A DNA stretch of 64,000 nt from Cohnella pontilimi (GCF_005049045.1 NZ_SUPK01000003.1:1-64000); one strand, 5' to 3'; positions 17,900 to 27,443 are shown, counted from the stretch's first letter. Notes: generated from the sequence alone by a model not told the origin. A program made the numbers and translations.

Positions 17900-18742
17900 A
17901 TGAATACTTACCCTGGAGACTTTCAGACTTATACCGCTCGAGATGGCGCACATCTTCCATACCGGTTCTTTGAAGGCCCCTCGGATGTCGTACTTATTTT
18001 TATACATGGCATTACGGAACCCAGCCTCTACTTAAGGGAATTAGGCCAATATGTATCCGGTCAGAGGCAAGCCACCGTATACCTTCCCGATTTGCGCGGG
18101 TATGGCGATCTCCCTATTCGACGCGGCGATATTGACTACATAGGACAGTTTGACGATGATTTGGAAGACCTCTTCCGCTTTGTTCAGCAACGACATCCCG
18201 GTGCGCGGATCCTATTCGGAGGCCATTCTGCGGGAGGGGCAACTGCGCTCCGACAAACGATACGTCCGATTCATCAGGACATCGATGCCTATCTCCTGAT
18301 TTCACCTGCACTCAGCCCCAATGCGCCGCTTGACCGTAAAGGCGGATCCGGAAATGAATCCAATGTGAGCATCCCCAAATATCTTTCTTTAATGTTGCTC
18401 AATGCACTTGGCATACGACGCTTAAACCACGCAGTGGTATACCGTAGACACACTCCGGTTGATCAATTACATGGGACGGAATCGTGCCGTCTCAGCTATC
18501 GGCTCGCCATGTCGCGCATGGTCGGGAATAACTACGGAAAGTATTTGTCACAGTTGACCCAACCCACCTTCGTGATCGTGGGAGCTGATGATGAAGTATT
18601 CGACGCCGAAGCGTATAAACCGCTGTACAATAAATTTTGCAAGGCTGAAGTCCGAATCATTGACGGCCAAAATCACGACTCAATCGTAAAGACAGAAAAG
18701 GCACTCTCGATCATGGGAGGCTGGCTGCAAGCGATCCGATGA
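17900..18742 (+). CDS. Alpha/beta hydrolase (lysophospholipase-like)
   Basis: A 280-residue serine hydrolase. Oxyanion region IFIHGITEPS, nucleophile elbow GGHSAGG, acid in VGADDEVFD and catalytic His in GQNHDSIV are all present in canonical order. There is no signal peptide. ATG 17900 has GTGGGGGCA upstream; the open frame runs 21 codons further but lacks homology or a ribosome site. The substrate is unknown. Confidence 0.85.
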   Translation: MNTYPGDFQTYTARDGAHLPYRFFEGPSDVVLIFIHGITEPSLYLRELGQYVSGQRQATVYLPDLRGYGDLPIRRGDIDYIGQFDDDLEDLFRFVQQRHPGARILFGGHSAGGATALRQTIRPIHQDIDAYLLISPALSPNAPLDRKGGSGNESNVSIPKYLSLMLLNALGIRRLNHAVVYRRHTPVDQLHGTESCRLSYRLAMSRMVGNNYGKYLSQLTQPTFVIVGADDEVFDAEAYKPLYNKFCKAEVRIIDGQNHDSIVKTEKALSIMGGWLQAIR

Positions 18743-18749
18743 AAGAATA

Positions 18750-18778
18750 CGAGCCTGGGACGTATCGTCTCAGGCTCG
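18750..18778. terminator. Hairpin terminator between convergent genes
   Basis: Arms CGAGCCTGGGAC and GTCTCAGGCTCG (one G-T pair), loop of 5, followed by GTTCTATTATTT. A near-identical hairpin lies at 20243. Confidence 0.7.
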
Positions 18779-18830
18779 GTTCTATTATTTAGCGCGATAT
18801 TTCTTTTAGGGTTTGGTTCAACATGAATGA

Positions 18831-20105
18831 CTAATGTTGTTCACCGAATATTCGATACGACAATTCCCGTAACTGTTCCGATTCCTGCCTGGCCCCCCTT
18901 TCAAACAAAGTATCCGCGATAAATTGAAGCTCAGGCTCGGACACTAGATAACGATCAAGTTGAGACGGCTGAATACTGCGGAACCTCTCCGCAGCCGCCT
19001 CGATGCCGTGTGACATCGTCCATCCTGCCAAGTCATGTGCAAGAGATTTCTTGATGTATGGAACCTCTTCGCCAAGAAGGAAATCCAAAACACTTTGCCA
19101 CACAACTTTGAGTCCTTGATAGTCCGAATTTGTCATCACACAAACGGCAATGCCCTTATCCGGCAGTATCACCAGATGGCTTCGAAATCCCGTATCCCTG
19201 CCCGCGTGGGATACTAATCGGAGTCCTTTGTACTCGCCAAGAAACCAAGACAGGCCGATACCTTCCATCTCCGGCCCATAACCGGTATCGGCATACTTTC
19301 TCCACATCAAGTCATAGCAATCCGCAGATAAAACTTCCTGTTTGAGTTGAGCGATTGCGTAACTGCACATGTCTATGGCATTGGCATATAAGGTAGAGCT
19401 TGGACCATGTGCGCGATTATAGGGAAATACATCACTGACCCTGCCTCCGTACCCATTCTCTATGCCAAGTACATGAGGCGTCGCCAAAGAAGTGTCCGAA
19501 GCCTCTTGCTTAAGGAAGGTGCCATCGCGCATGCCAGAAGGCAGCAAAATATTTTCCCTCATGTATTGCTCGAAAGATACACCTGTTACTTTCGCAATTA
19601 AGTCCCCAAGTATCTCATAGCCGATGTTACTGTAATAAAAGTTTGTGCCTGGTTCCCATAACAAATGGCGGTCCTTGACGCTCTTCACATATCGCTCCAG
19701 GCTGAGCTCATCATACTGGGGTCGATCCCACTCAAATTCGTCTTCGTCCGGCAAGCCCGAAGTATGCGTCAACAGTTGTCGGATTGTGATTTTACGATAT
19801 TGTCCGTCCGAGAGTGTAAAGTATGGGAGATGATCGACAACATAGTCGTCCAATGTTATCTTGCCAAGCTCCACCAGTCGCATGATGCCCGCCGCTACCA
19901 ATGTTTTTGAAACCGAAGCCATATGATATAAAGTTGTTTCGTTCACTGCCTCACCAGTCTCGATGTTTTTCACACCAAAACCTTTGGCATAAAGCATCTT
20001 ATTATCATAAATAATGCCCACGGATAGCCCCGTGACCGGTTCCTGTTCCACAAACTCCGCCAAAACACGATTCAGTTTTTCTTTGATCCGCTGATGGTCG
20101 CTCAT
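18831..20105 (-). CDS. Serine hydrolase of the beta-lactamase/PBP4* family
   Basis: A 424-residue protein of the class C beta-lactamase fold. SxxK is in SVSKT, YxN in YYSNIGYE, and the third motif (HxG) in SHAGRDTG. It has no signal peptide, so it is probably a cytosolic esterase or peptidase and not a resistance enzyme. A C-terminal segment of about 80 residues after LLGEEVPYIKK is extra. ATG 20105 follows GGAGGG; the ATG at 20117 overlaps this site. Confidence 0.85.
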   Translation of the reverse strand: MSDHQRIKEKLNRVLAEFVEQEPVTGLSVGIIYDNKMLYAKGFGVKNIETGEAVNETTLYHMASVSKTLVAAGIMRLVELGKITLDDYVVDHLPYFTLSDGQYRKITIRQLLTHTSGLPDEDEFEWDRPQYDELSLERYVKSVKDRHLLWEPGTNFYYSNIGYEILGDLIAKVTGVSFEQYMRENILLPSGMRDGTFLKQEASDTSLATPHVLGIENGYGGRVSDVFPYNRAHGPSSTLYANAIDMCSYAIAQLKQEVLSADCYDLMWRKYADTGYGPEMEGIGLSWFLGEYKGLRLVSHAGRDTGFRSHLVILPDKGIAVCVMTNSDYQGLKVVWQSVLDFLLGEEVPYIKKSLAHDLAGWTMSHGIEAAAERFRSIQPSQLDRYLVSEPELQFIADTLFERGARQESEQLRELSYRIFGEQH

Positions 20106-20242
20106 CGTACCCTCCATGAAATGAACAATATATATCCGGCTGCGAATAAGTTATACCAACGGAATCACCTCTTCTTATACTTCTTATCCAGTATATACCA
20201 AGAGAGGGCCGATAGAGGGTAATAAACGTTTTTAGTTGAACA

Positions 20243-20267
20243 AGCCTGAGACAAACCGTCTCAGGCT
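20243..20267 (-). terminator. Hairpin after the chitinase gene
   Basis: AGCCTGAGAC and its exact complement with loop AAACC lie just past the chitinase stop codon. It shares its core with the hairpin at 18750; the T tract is weak. Confidence 0.6.
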
Positions 20268-20281
20268 CGTGTTTACCTTAT

Positions 20282-21640
20282 TCACTCATCCTGATCTTCG
20301 TCGCCGTCATCATGGCCGCCATGCTTTTTCTGCGATAAGAGATCGGCCGCCAGTTTGCTGAGCAACGTGTTGTTGCGGTCGCCGCCAAGCTCCCAGAACA
20401 TCGCGCCTGCCAGCTTGTTGGAGGCGATGTAGGCCGTCTTGTGGCCGACAGATTGTTCATCGTCATAACTGATGAAGGTTCCGTTGGTTGGATTGTACAA
20501 GAAAGGAACTTTGGATTTGTCGTTCCAGTAACGGGTATAGCCGTTCTTGTTAATATACTGGTCCTGAAGAACGCTGAAGTTCACGGATCCGGCTGCCGCC
20601 GAACCGCCTGCACAAACCTGGTATTCCCCGTTATTCAGCGCCGGGCACCCATCCCACCCGTGGCCGTAGAAAGGCATGCCTAGCACCAGCTTGCCCGCCG
20701 GCACTCCCGCGCCCAGATGCTGCCTGACCGCGGAGTGTACGCTGCCGCTGTTCACTCCGGCCGCCTTTGCAGCAGGATCGTCGTACAGCGGAGCATTATG
20801 AGCGCTTGTCTTTTGCCATGTGCCGTTAAAGTCGTAGGTCATGATGTTGATCCAATCGACCACTTTTGCTATTTTCTTTAACTCGGTATGGTTCACAAAG
20901 CTCTGAGAAGCCCCGCTCGCGATGGTCAACAAGTAATGTTTACCGTCCGCCTTACCGGCTGCATCCAGCTTTTTCCGTACGTTCTGCAGCAGAAGGGTAT
21001 AATTCTGCTTGTCTTCCGGCCGTGCGCTGTTGCCGTCCAGCCCGCCACCGACCGGATACTCCCAGTCCAGATCGACGCCGTCGAAATGATATTTGCGCAA
21101 AAAGTCCACGGCCGAGTCGGCGAATTGCTCCCTCGTCTGCGCGCTGGCCGCGACGTCCGAAAACCGGTTCGACCAAGTCCACCCTCCGACGGAAATCAGC
21201 GTTTGCAAGTGCGGATTCGCCTGCTTCAGCTTCATCAATTGACTGAAATTGCCCCTTATCGGATCCGACCAAGTCTCGCCTTCATTCGGTTTCTGAACGT
21301 CTATCCAAGGGTCGCCCAGCACGATTGAGCCGTTGGGCATAGAGATGTCTCCGTTGACATCCTGGCAAGACCAGGTTGCCCCCGCATTCGGATTGCCATG
21401 TTGATTATCCCAGCAAATATCCGCGAACGCGTAGTTGATATGGGAGAGCTTCTTAGCGTCAATTTCCAGTGCCTGATAACCGGAGTAAGCGCTCCAAGAA
21501 GTATAGTAGCCGACAATTTTGTAATCTTGTTTTTCACCGCCTTTTGCCGCAGCAATAGACACCGGTAACATTGATAGAATCATAGTGAGAATCAGTACGA
21601 TACTCCTTCTTTTCCGGATTGTGGTCGGTTTCAGGATCAT
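20282..21640 (-). CDS. Secreted GH18 chitinase
   Basis: A 452-residue secreted family 18 glycosidase that cleaves beta-1,4-linked N-acetylglucosamine polymers. The signal peptide ends near SIAAAK. The family motif DxxDxDxE is FDGVDLDWEYP, with E194 as the acid. Other GH18 signatures are KIVGYYTSWSAY, LISVGGWTWSNRF and INIMTYDFNGTW, and the barrel closes with GAMFWELGGD. There is no chitin-binding module; the protein ends in a short acidic, His/Gly/Asp-rich tail. ATG 21640 follows GAGGAG. Confidence 0.9.
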   Translation of the reverse strand: MILKPTTIRKRRSIVLILTMILSMLPVSIAAAKGGEKQDYKIVGYYTSWSAYSGYQALEIDAKKLSHINYAFADICWDNQHGNPNAGATWSCQDVNGDISMPNGSIVLGDPWIDVQKPNEGETWSDPIRGNFSQLMKLKQANPHLQTLISVGGWTWSNRFSDVAASAQTREQFADSAVDFLRKYHFDGVDLDWEYPVGGGLDGNSARPEDKQNYTLLLQNVRKKLDAAGKADGKHYLLTIASGASQSFVNHTELKKIAKVVDWINIMTYDFNGTWQKTSAHNAPLYDDPAAKAAGVNSGSVHSAVRQHLGAGVPAGKLVLGMPFYGHGWDGCPALNNGEYQVCAGGSAAAGSVNFSVLQDQYINKNGYTRYWNDKSKVPFLYNPTNGTFISYDDEQSVGHKTAYIASNKLAGAMFWELGGDRNNTLLSKLAADLLSQKKHGGHDDGDEDQDE

Positions 21641-21816
21641 CCAGTCATCTCCTCTCATTTTGGTTCATTCCGAAACAGCAAAGAAACCGAAATTCCATTG
21701 CGATCGGCATCACCTCCTGAAGGAGTTAGAAGGGAAGTGGTTACACTAATTCTATTTTATTCCAAATCTACTCTAGTTTAAAGAGGAACGCCCATTCCAT
21801 TGCCTGCCAAAAAAAA

Positions 21817-21857
21817 AGCTCATGCTGAGCGGGCCTGCGGCCCTGTTCACATGAGCT
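21817..21857 (-). terminator. Terminator of the first SGNH gene
   Basis: Outer arms AGCTCATG and CATGAGCT enclose a GGGCC/GGCCC stem; a run of nine T follows on the minus strand. Confidence 0.85.
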
Positions 21858-21876
21858 CTTGCCTACCTAGAAATGG

Positions 21877-22599
21877 TTATCGATTCTTGTTCATCGCTTT
21901 CCAAAATTCTTGCGCAATGACTTTATATCCTTCTACATTCAAATGGTTATCTTCCGGATTCGGCATGTATTTTTGATAGTGTTTATCGATTCGATTCCCG
22001 GTGGGCACATACGTATCACCATTGGCCTGAGTACGACTTTCGATTTCCGAGTTCAGCGAGTCATTCAGGGGCACAAGAAACGCTTGAACTTGTTCGGGAT
22101 AATAAGCAAACGGATTATAATAACCCATGACATACACATCTACATTCGGGTTCAACCCATCGATCGTGCTCAGTATCGTTTGCAAATTCACACTCGCAGC
22201 CGCGATGCCCTCATAAGCTTTGGACGGGTCCGTCAGTAGCTTGCGAAACATATCGTTGGCGCCAATGTCGATCGTGACGATCGTGCTTTCTTTGATTTCT
22301 TGTCTGATCATTTCATTATGCAAAATATCGTTTTTTAATTGTTCGGAAGTGTACCCCGTGACCGCAAAATTGTGATATTCGACCGCTTGATTTTGATATC
22401 TTTCCAGATGTTCCTTTACAAAGTCCGCATAACTGAGGTCCACCGTTCCGTAAGGCGTATACCCTGCCGCGATAGAGTCCCCTAACGCCACATAATGTAC
22501 GGTTTGCACCCCTTCAGGCTCCTTTTCTTTAGCGAACGCGAATGGAACGGTACAAAAAATAGCGGCTGCGGTAAGCAAACTAACGGTGATCTTTCTCAT
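21877..22599 (-). CDS. Secreted SGNH/GDSL hydrolase
   Basis: A 240-residue esterase-type enzyme. The signal peptide ends near AFAK. Block I is VALGDSIAAG (nucleophile S42), block III is GANDMF and block V is DNHLNVEGY (Asp-His). Such enzymes deacylate sugars or lipids outside the cell. GGGAGAGG precedes ATG 22599. A second SGNH gene lies 36 bp upstream on the same strand, so they may act together. Confidence 0.9.
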   Translation of the reverse strand: MRKITVSLLTAAAIFCTVPFAFAKEKEPEGVQTVHYVALGDSIAAGYTPYGTVDLSYADFVKEHLERYQNQAVEYHNFAVTGYTSEQLKNDILHNEMIRQEIKESTIVTIDIGANDMFRKLLTDPSKAYEGIAAASVNLQTILSTIDGLNPNVDVYVMGYYNPFAYYPEQVQAFLVPLNDSLNSEIESRTQANGDTYVPTGNRIDKHYQKYMPNPEDNHLNVEGYKVIAQEFWKAMNKNR

Positions 22600-22635
22600 C
22601 TCAAATCCTCTCCCTTCTTATTTGTCGCGCTTTTA

Positions 22636-23688
22636 TTAGCGCGATTGCTGCTTTTTCATGACTAAAGCTATCGCCCGGGAATACTCATCGGCCAGGAATC
22701 GGTATCCTTCCTCACTCGGATGGATGCCGTCACGGGAAAGATATTTGGCGTAGTTGTCGTCATTCCACTTGCCGGACAAATCGATGAAGGTGCAATGTTC
22801 AACGAGGGAGCAAGCGTTCTTGATATCCTGATTGAATGGGTCCAGCGTCTCATCGGTCATGCCCCTGACGGATATAATCCCGCTGGCAAACACATGCGCG
22901 TTCGGCAGGGCGTCCGTTATCGACTTCAGATATGCCTCGTAGTCTGCCTGATATTCGCGATGAGAGGATGCGCCCGAATTGATATCCCGCATGGCATTGA
23001 TACCGTAAACCGCTAGGACATAATCCGGCTTGTAGGCAATCACATCGCTTTGAACCCGCCTTAAGCCGCTTTGTTCGCCGCCGACGTTAACGTCCGTTCG
23101 TCCGATCCCCGTATTTAAACTTTCCATATCCAATTTATCGCCGACCAAGGAAGAGAACGAGACGAAGCCTTTGTTGTCGAGGCAGCATCCTTCCGCGTAA
23201 CTCGCACCAGTGACGACGATTTTTTTCTTTTGTTCGATCGGCTTTCTCACGTCAGCACGCCGGTCGATGTATATCCCACCGATCTCATGATTGGAAGCTG
23301 AAAAGGCGACTTCAATTTTGTGCCATCCCGTCAGGTTCGCATAAATGGGAAGATAATGCCACGACTGATCCTTCGGAACAGCATGTGTAACGGCAAGTTT
23401 TCCGTCGATCGAAATTTGGATTTCTCCCCCGCTGCCCCGTTGTTTCAGCGTCGCGTGCCCGCTGTTCGTTTCGATTTTGGCCCGCGAACCCGTAAGCATT
23501 CCGACCATGACCTTTCCCAAAGACGGATCCACCGATGCTGTCCATGGTCCATTCGTGTAAAGCCAGGAGGCGTCGTCCGGAGCCAAAAATCGCTCTTTGC
23601 TCATGCGGCTGGAGACTCCGAATGCCAAAATCAGCAGCATGCCCAATGCCAGTACACTCAGACTCACAATCATGACGAGCCGGTTCAT
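22636..23688 (-). CDS. SGNH hydrolase with N-terminal jelly roll (CE2-like)
   Basis: A 350-residue protein with one N-terminal membrane helix or uncleaved signal (about 1-25), a beta-rich domain (about 35-145), then an SGNH domain. Catalytic blocks are VVTGASYAEG (Ser), VYGINAMRD (Gly-x-Asn) and SRDGIHPSEEGY (Asp-His). This two-domain order resembles carbohydrate esterase family 2 acetyl esterases. GAGGAGGG precedes the start. It is probably co-transcribed with the 21877-22599 gene. Confidence 0.8.
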   Translation of the reverse strand: MNRLVMIVSLSVLALGMLLILAFGVSSRMSKERFLAPDDASWLYTNGPWTASVDPSLGKVMVGMLTGSRAKIETNSGHATLKQRGSGGEIQISIDGKLAVTHAVPKDQSWHYLPIYANLTGWHKIEVAFSASNHEIGGIYIDRRADVRKPIEQKKKIVVTGASYAEGCCLDNKGFVSFSSLVGDKLDMESLNTGIGRTDVNVGGEQSGLRRVQSDVIAYKPDYVLAVYGINAMRDINSGASSHREYQADYEAYLKSITDALPNAHVFASGIISVRGMTDETLDPFNQDIKNACSLVEHCTFIDLSGKWNDDNYAKYLSRDGIHPSEEGYRFLADEYSRAIALVMKKQQSR

Positions 23689-23817
23689 CGCACGCCGCCC
23701 TCCTCTTTGCAGCTCCTCATTGATTCATGCTACCATGCACGACAATTTCGATCCTGTCATTTTGTGCTCGTCGCGAACAGGTTTCTTCTTCTCTTGAAAT
23801 GGCATAAAATAGTAGAA

Positions 23818-24702
23818 ATGAAACGAGATCAGGCGGGGGCGAGAGAATTGGACGGGTTGGAACGGATGAGGAATGCGTTGGAGTTCATGGAGCGGAATAT
23901 GGACCAGCCGTTGGATGTCGAAGAGATCGCCAAGGCCGCCTATTCATCTCCGTTTCACTTTCAACGCATGTTCCATATGTTGACGGGAGTAACGGTCGCC
24001 GAATATACCCGCAAACGCAAATTGACGCTGGCGGCGAACGAGTTGGCGACATCCTCCGCCAAGGTGATCGATGTCGCCCTGAAATACGGATACGAATCGC
24101 CGGAAGCTTTCTCCAAAGCCTTCCGCAAGCTTCACGGAATCACTCCGTCGCAAGCCAGGCATCCGGGAGCTTTCCTGAAGGCTTTTCCGCGCATTTCATT
24201 TCAGCTTGTATTGACGGGAGATCAAGAATTCATCTACAGGATCGAAGATAAACCGGCATTCGAGGTCCTCGGAAAATCCGTAAAATTAATTTGCGGGGAT
24301 GAAAGCTATTCGAGGCAAAGCTTTTGGAGCGACTGTGAGCGGGACGGAACGCTCCGTAAGCTTGTGGCTGCAGAGCCGTATCCAGGCTTGATGGGGATTA
24401 CGATGGATGTGCGGGAGGATTTTACTTATATGATTGCCAGGGAGGCAGCCGGAACGGCCCTCATGGAAGGATTAACCTTGCGAACGATTCCGGCTTGTAC
24501 CTGGGCGATTTTTACGTCCGTCGGTCCGCTTCCGGAGGCCATACAAAGTGTGATCCGACGCATTTTCCAGGAGTGGTTTCCGGCAACGGGGTATGAGCAT
24601 TCAGGAGGGCCCGAGATCGAGGTCTATCTCCCGGGAGATTCAAAGGCAGAAGATTACACCTGTGAGGTTTGGATTCCGATTGTGAAACAAGCTGAATCCT
24701 AG
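23818..24702 (+). CDS. AraC-family regulator with GyrI-like ligand domain
   Basis: The N-terminal half has two helix-turn-helix motifs of the AraC family (about 15-125: ERNMDQPLDVEEIAKAAYSS and KVIDVALKYGYESPEAFSKAF). The C-terminal half (about 140-290) is a GyrI-like effector-binding domain, as in Rob and BltR-type regulators (LGKSVKLI, CTWAIFTSVGPLPEAI, EVYLPGD). It probably senses a small hydrophobic ligand. Start: ATG 23818 or TTG about 27 bases later, which has the better ribosome site (GGGGGCGAG). Confidence 0.8.
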   Translation: MKRDQAGARELDGLERMRNALEFMERNMDQPLDVEEIAKAAYSSPFHFQRMFHMLTGVTVAEYTRKRKLTLAANELATSSAKVIDVALKYGYESPEAFSKAFRKLHGITPSQARHPGAFLKAFPRISFQLVLTGDQEFIYRIEDKPAFEVLGKSVKLICGDESYSRQSFWSDCERDGTLRKLVAAEPYPGLMGITMDVREDFTYMIAREAAGTALMEGLTLRTIPACTWAIFTSVGPLPEAIQSVIRRIFQEWFPATGYEHSGGPEIEVYLPGDSKAEDYTCEVWIPIVKQAES

Positions 24703-24724
24703 CCGTTCAGTTGCTCCCATGAGG

Positions 24725-25312
24725 TCATTGCGCTACTGTTCGAAAATAACAATAGATTTTATTTAATTTCTTATCATGGCGTCCTTTCGGGCTTTCCATA
24801 TTGCCGAATTCAAAAAACTTCACCTTCTTGATGCCAACATAATGAAAAATAGCTCTCTTCATTAAAACTTTGTGTGCGTTATTCAGCCAGAACAGAGGGT
24901 AATGCGCGGGACCCCTCATCGTCGAAACACAATCCACGGTCTTTCCCTTCAAGAGTCCTTCCGGCAGAAGCCCGCCTTTGCTCCTGTAGGCGAAGTTTGA
25001 AGCAAACACCCGGTCAATAAATCCCAAGAGTATCGCAGGCGGGCGTCCCCACCAGATCGGATAGACAAAAACAATTTTATCTGCCCAGCGGATAAATTCT
25101 CGATACTTTTCAAGCTCGGGATCGGCATGCATATCCCTTCTTCGTTTGTTCTCATTGAACACAAGAACCGGATTAAACTTCTCTTCGTATAGATCCAGCA
25201 CTTTTATTTCCTTCACTTGAGGATTCTCACTCAATCCCCGGATGACATTTTGTAAAAATGAATAACTTAAACTCTGATGATTAGGATGAGCATAAATAAC
25301 GAGCGTGTTCAT
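24725..25312 (-). CDS. Flavodoxin-fold NAD(P)H oxidoreductase (quinone reductase type)
   Basis: A 195-residue FMN-dependent oxidoreductase of the MdaB/KefF/NQO-like family. NTLVIYAHPNHQSLSYSF is the FMN phosphate loop; IVFVYPIWWGRPPAILLGFIDRVF is the diagnostic core. These enzymes reduce quinones or drugs. ATG 25312 follows AAAGAGGTG; upstream codons overlap the operator region. It is divergent from a MarR-type gene, which very likely represses it. Confidence 0.9.
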   Translation of the reverse strand: MNTLVIYAHPNHQSLSYSFLQNVIRGLSENPQVKEIKVLDLYEEKFNPVLVFNENKRRRDMHADPELEKYREFIRWADKIVFVYPIWWGRPPAILLGFIDRVFASNFAYRSKGGLLPEGLLKGKTVDCVSTMRGPAHYPLFWLNNAHKVLMKRAIFHYVGIKKVKFFEFGNMESPKGRHDKKLNKIYCYFRTVAQ

Positions 25313-25329
25313 GACACACACCTCTTTAG

Positions 25330-25384
25330 TTATCATTTGATAAATAAATCGTAACACCATATTCATTTTGTTGTCAAATGATAA
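25330..25384. promoter_or_regulatory. Two MarR-type operators between divergent genes
   Basis: TTATCATTTGATAA at 25330-25343 and TTGTCAAATGATAA at 25371-25384 are near-palindromes and nearly complementary to each other, 41 bp apart. They lie between the quinone reductase and MarR genes, so autoregulation is likely. Confidence 0.65.
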
Positions 25385-25434
25385 TTGTTTTATGATAACT
25401 ATTTTGGTACGGTTACAAGTAAGAGGTGGTATTT

Positions 25435-25866
25435 ATGGACACAAAAAAACTGTTTCAAAAGTTCGTAGCCTTTACTACTGCGGTCCATCGGGTAAAGCAT
25501 GAAATGACCAAAGATGTGAGAACCGGCGAGATTACCCCCGTTCAATACGACATTCTTGAATACATAGCGGTCAGTCAGCCTGTGACGCTTAGTGAGATCA
25601 GTGATTGTCAACATTTGTCCATGCCGAATGCCAGTCGTGAATTGAAAAAACTCGCCGAGAAAAATTTGTGTGAAAAATTTGCCGCATCCGAAGATAGACG
25701 AAAGCAATATATCCGCCTTTCTAAAAAAGGGGAAGCCATGATGAACAAGGTCTTTGAATCGGTAGAAGCCCGTTTCCTGGAACGGATTAAGCACGCCTCC
25801 GAGGAAGACCTGAAAGAAATAGAGCACGCGTTAGATGTGCTCCATGCGAAAGCATTTTATTCATAA
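25435..25866 (+). CDS. MarR-family transcription regulator
   Basis: A 143-residue winged-helix dimer. The recognition part is TLSEISDCQHLSMPNASREL and the wing KFAASEDRRKQYIRLSKKG. MarR proteins respond to phenols, oxidants or drugs. ATG 25435 follows AGAGGTGG; GTG 25426 overlaps this site. It faces away from the flavin oxidoreductase gene, with two palindromes between them. Confidence 0.9.
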   Translation: MDTKKLFQKFVAFTTAVHRVKHEMTKDVRTGEITPVQYDILEYIAVSQPVTLSEISDCQHLSMPNASRELKKLAEKNLCEKFAASEDRRKQYIRLSKKGEAMMNKVFESVEARFLERIKHASEEDLKEIEHALDVLHAKAFYS

Positions 25867-25874
25867 AATAAAAA

Positions 25875-25890
25875 GGCTGCCGAAGCAGCC
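25875..25890 (-). terminator. Terminator of the GH26-like gene
   Basis: GGCTGC, a CGAA loop, GCAGCC; on the minus strand TTTTTATTTTAT follows. It also separates the convergent MarR gene. Confidence 0.85.
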
Positions 25891-25898
25891 ATTAGCAT

Positions 25899-27443
25899 TC
25901 ATGCCTTCTTATAAGGAAATTCCTTCGTCACGAGAATGCGGAACTGCTTGTCCAACACTTTCACCGTAAGCTTGCCCGAAGCCGGCAGCGCGTCAAAATC
26001 CACTTTCATTTCAAACGGCGGCGCGTATGCCCGCTTTAGGAGCAGCTTCGAACCAGAGTACAGGTGAACTGCATACGGTTGCTCCCCTAGCGGCAGCTTC
26101 ACATATGTAAATACATTCACCTTGCCGCTCAAATTCTGTGCTTCGGATATGGGTTTGTACGTCACCGGGTTGTCCGGCATCGCCCCAGTTTCCACCTTCG
26201 TAAGGAAGTACGGCATCGAGGTGAATTTCTTGTACGCCTCCAGCATGGGCGGGCTGTCATGAAGGTCGTAGTTGTTATTCTGGTTGTCGTAGTTGGTCGT
26301 CCGCTTGTCCAGGTCGAAGTACGTGATCGCCTTCAGCCGGGGATACAGTCGAGGCATGTAGGCGTACATGTTCGCGAGCTGCCACACGCCCCAAGGCGTA
26401 AAATCCTGGCCGAGCTGATAGCTGTGGAAGGAAACCGCGCCTTCGGATACCATCATGGGCTTCTTGGAGTATTTCTCGTACAGTGGACGCAAATAGTCGA
26501 TCGGGTTCCCCCCGAGCTTAAGCGCTCCGCGGGAGTACGGAATCGTGTAGAGAGAGAAGCCGACCCAGTCCACGTATTCGTCGCCCGGATAGTAGGGATC
26601 GATGTTGTCGCGTGGCAGGAAGTTCGGTGCCCATACCATCGCCACATTCGGCGCCTCTTCGGCCATGATGTCATGGACGAGCCGCCACTTCTCGACATAC
26701 TTTTTCGGATCTCCATGCCATGGCGTCCAATCGCCGTTCATTTCGCAAGCGAAACGGAGAAAGACAGGTATGCCGGCCGCATTGGCTTCGCGCGCGAATT
26801 GGCGCATATACTCGTCGTCCTTCACTTCGTCCAGGCCCTTGTGCGGCTCCCACCCGATCTGCAAAGCACCGCCGAGCTGCTTAACTTCTTCTGCGTATTT
26901 CACCGGAAAAGCGTGTCCGCCTTCATATAACCGATTGAAGTGCGTATACGTCAAGTAAATCGCATGCTTCTTGCCGAACGCTTCCTCCGATTTACTCGGG
27001 CTGCCGGAGAACGTCTTGCCCGCCGGATACAATCCGACATAAGCGCCGGCAACAGGCTCGAATTTCTCCAACGCACGATTTTGTGTAATCGGTACCTCCG
27101 CGTACGTTTGAACGACCGTACGAATGTGGTCCGCTCGGATCGTGTTGTAGATGCCCCACTCCGGCTTCCCGTACTTTTCCCAGTATCGGGCGTTCAGATC
27201 GTAATATTGGGCTGCCTGGTCATAGATTTTACGATTGTCGTAATGGACCGCGATTTGTTTGGCATATCCGGCCGCTATGTTCCAAGCTTTCTCGTTAACG
27301 GCCTTGTTCATGCGGCTGATCAGGGTTTTCGCTTCTTTGTCGGGATCTGCTTTTGCCGTTACTTTTGAATCTATAGCAGATGTTGAGAAAATGGCTATGG
27401 CACAAAGTGCGACGGTGAAAATGGAATAGAGTCTCTTTTTCAT
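25899..27443 (-). CDS. Secreted GH26-like glycosidase
   Basis: A 514-residue secreted protein. A signal peptide (to about 31, VTAKAD) is followed by an all-helical domain (about 33-115), a GH26-like TIM barrel (about 125-425) and a small beta domain at the end. Acid/base Glu is in FLRFACEMNGDWTPW and the nucleophile in MMVSEGAVSF. GH26 enzymes cut beta-mannan or mixed glucans; here the sequence is divergent, so the glycan is not certain. A hairpin follows the stop codon. Confidence 0.8.
   Translation of the reverse strand: MKKRLYSIFTVALCAIAIFSTSAIDSKVTAKADPDKEAKTLISRMNKAVNEKAWNIAAGYAKQIAVHYDNRKIYDQAAQYYDLNARYWEKYGKPEWGIYNTIRADHIRTVVQTYAEVPITQNRALEKFEPVAGAYVGLYPAGKTFSGSPSKSEEAFGKKHAIYLTYTHFNRLYEGGHAFPVKYAEEVKQLGGALQIGWEPHKGLDEVKDDEYMRQFAREANAAGIPVFLRFACEMNGDWTPWHGDPKKYVEKWRLVHDIMAEEAPNVAMVWAPNFLPRDNIDPYYPGDEYVDWVGFSLYTIPYSRGALKLGGNPIDYLRPLYEKYSKKPMMVSEGAVSFHSYQLGQDFTPWGVWQLANMYAYMPRLYPRLKAITYFDLDKRTTNYDNQNNNYDLHDSPPMLEAYKKFTSMPYFLTKVETGAMPDNPVTYKPISEAQNLSGKVNVFTYVKLPLGEQPYAVHLYSGSKLLLKRAYAPPFEMKVDFDALPASGKLTVKVLDKQFRILVTKEFPYKKA

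Noticed and set aside
18831-20105. Beta-lactam resistance gene
   Set aside because: The SxxK/YxN hydrolase lacks a signal peptide and has an extra C-terminal part, so an esterase-like role is more likely.
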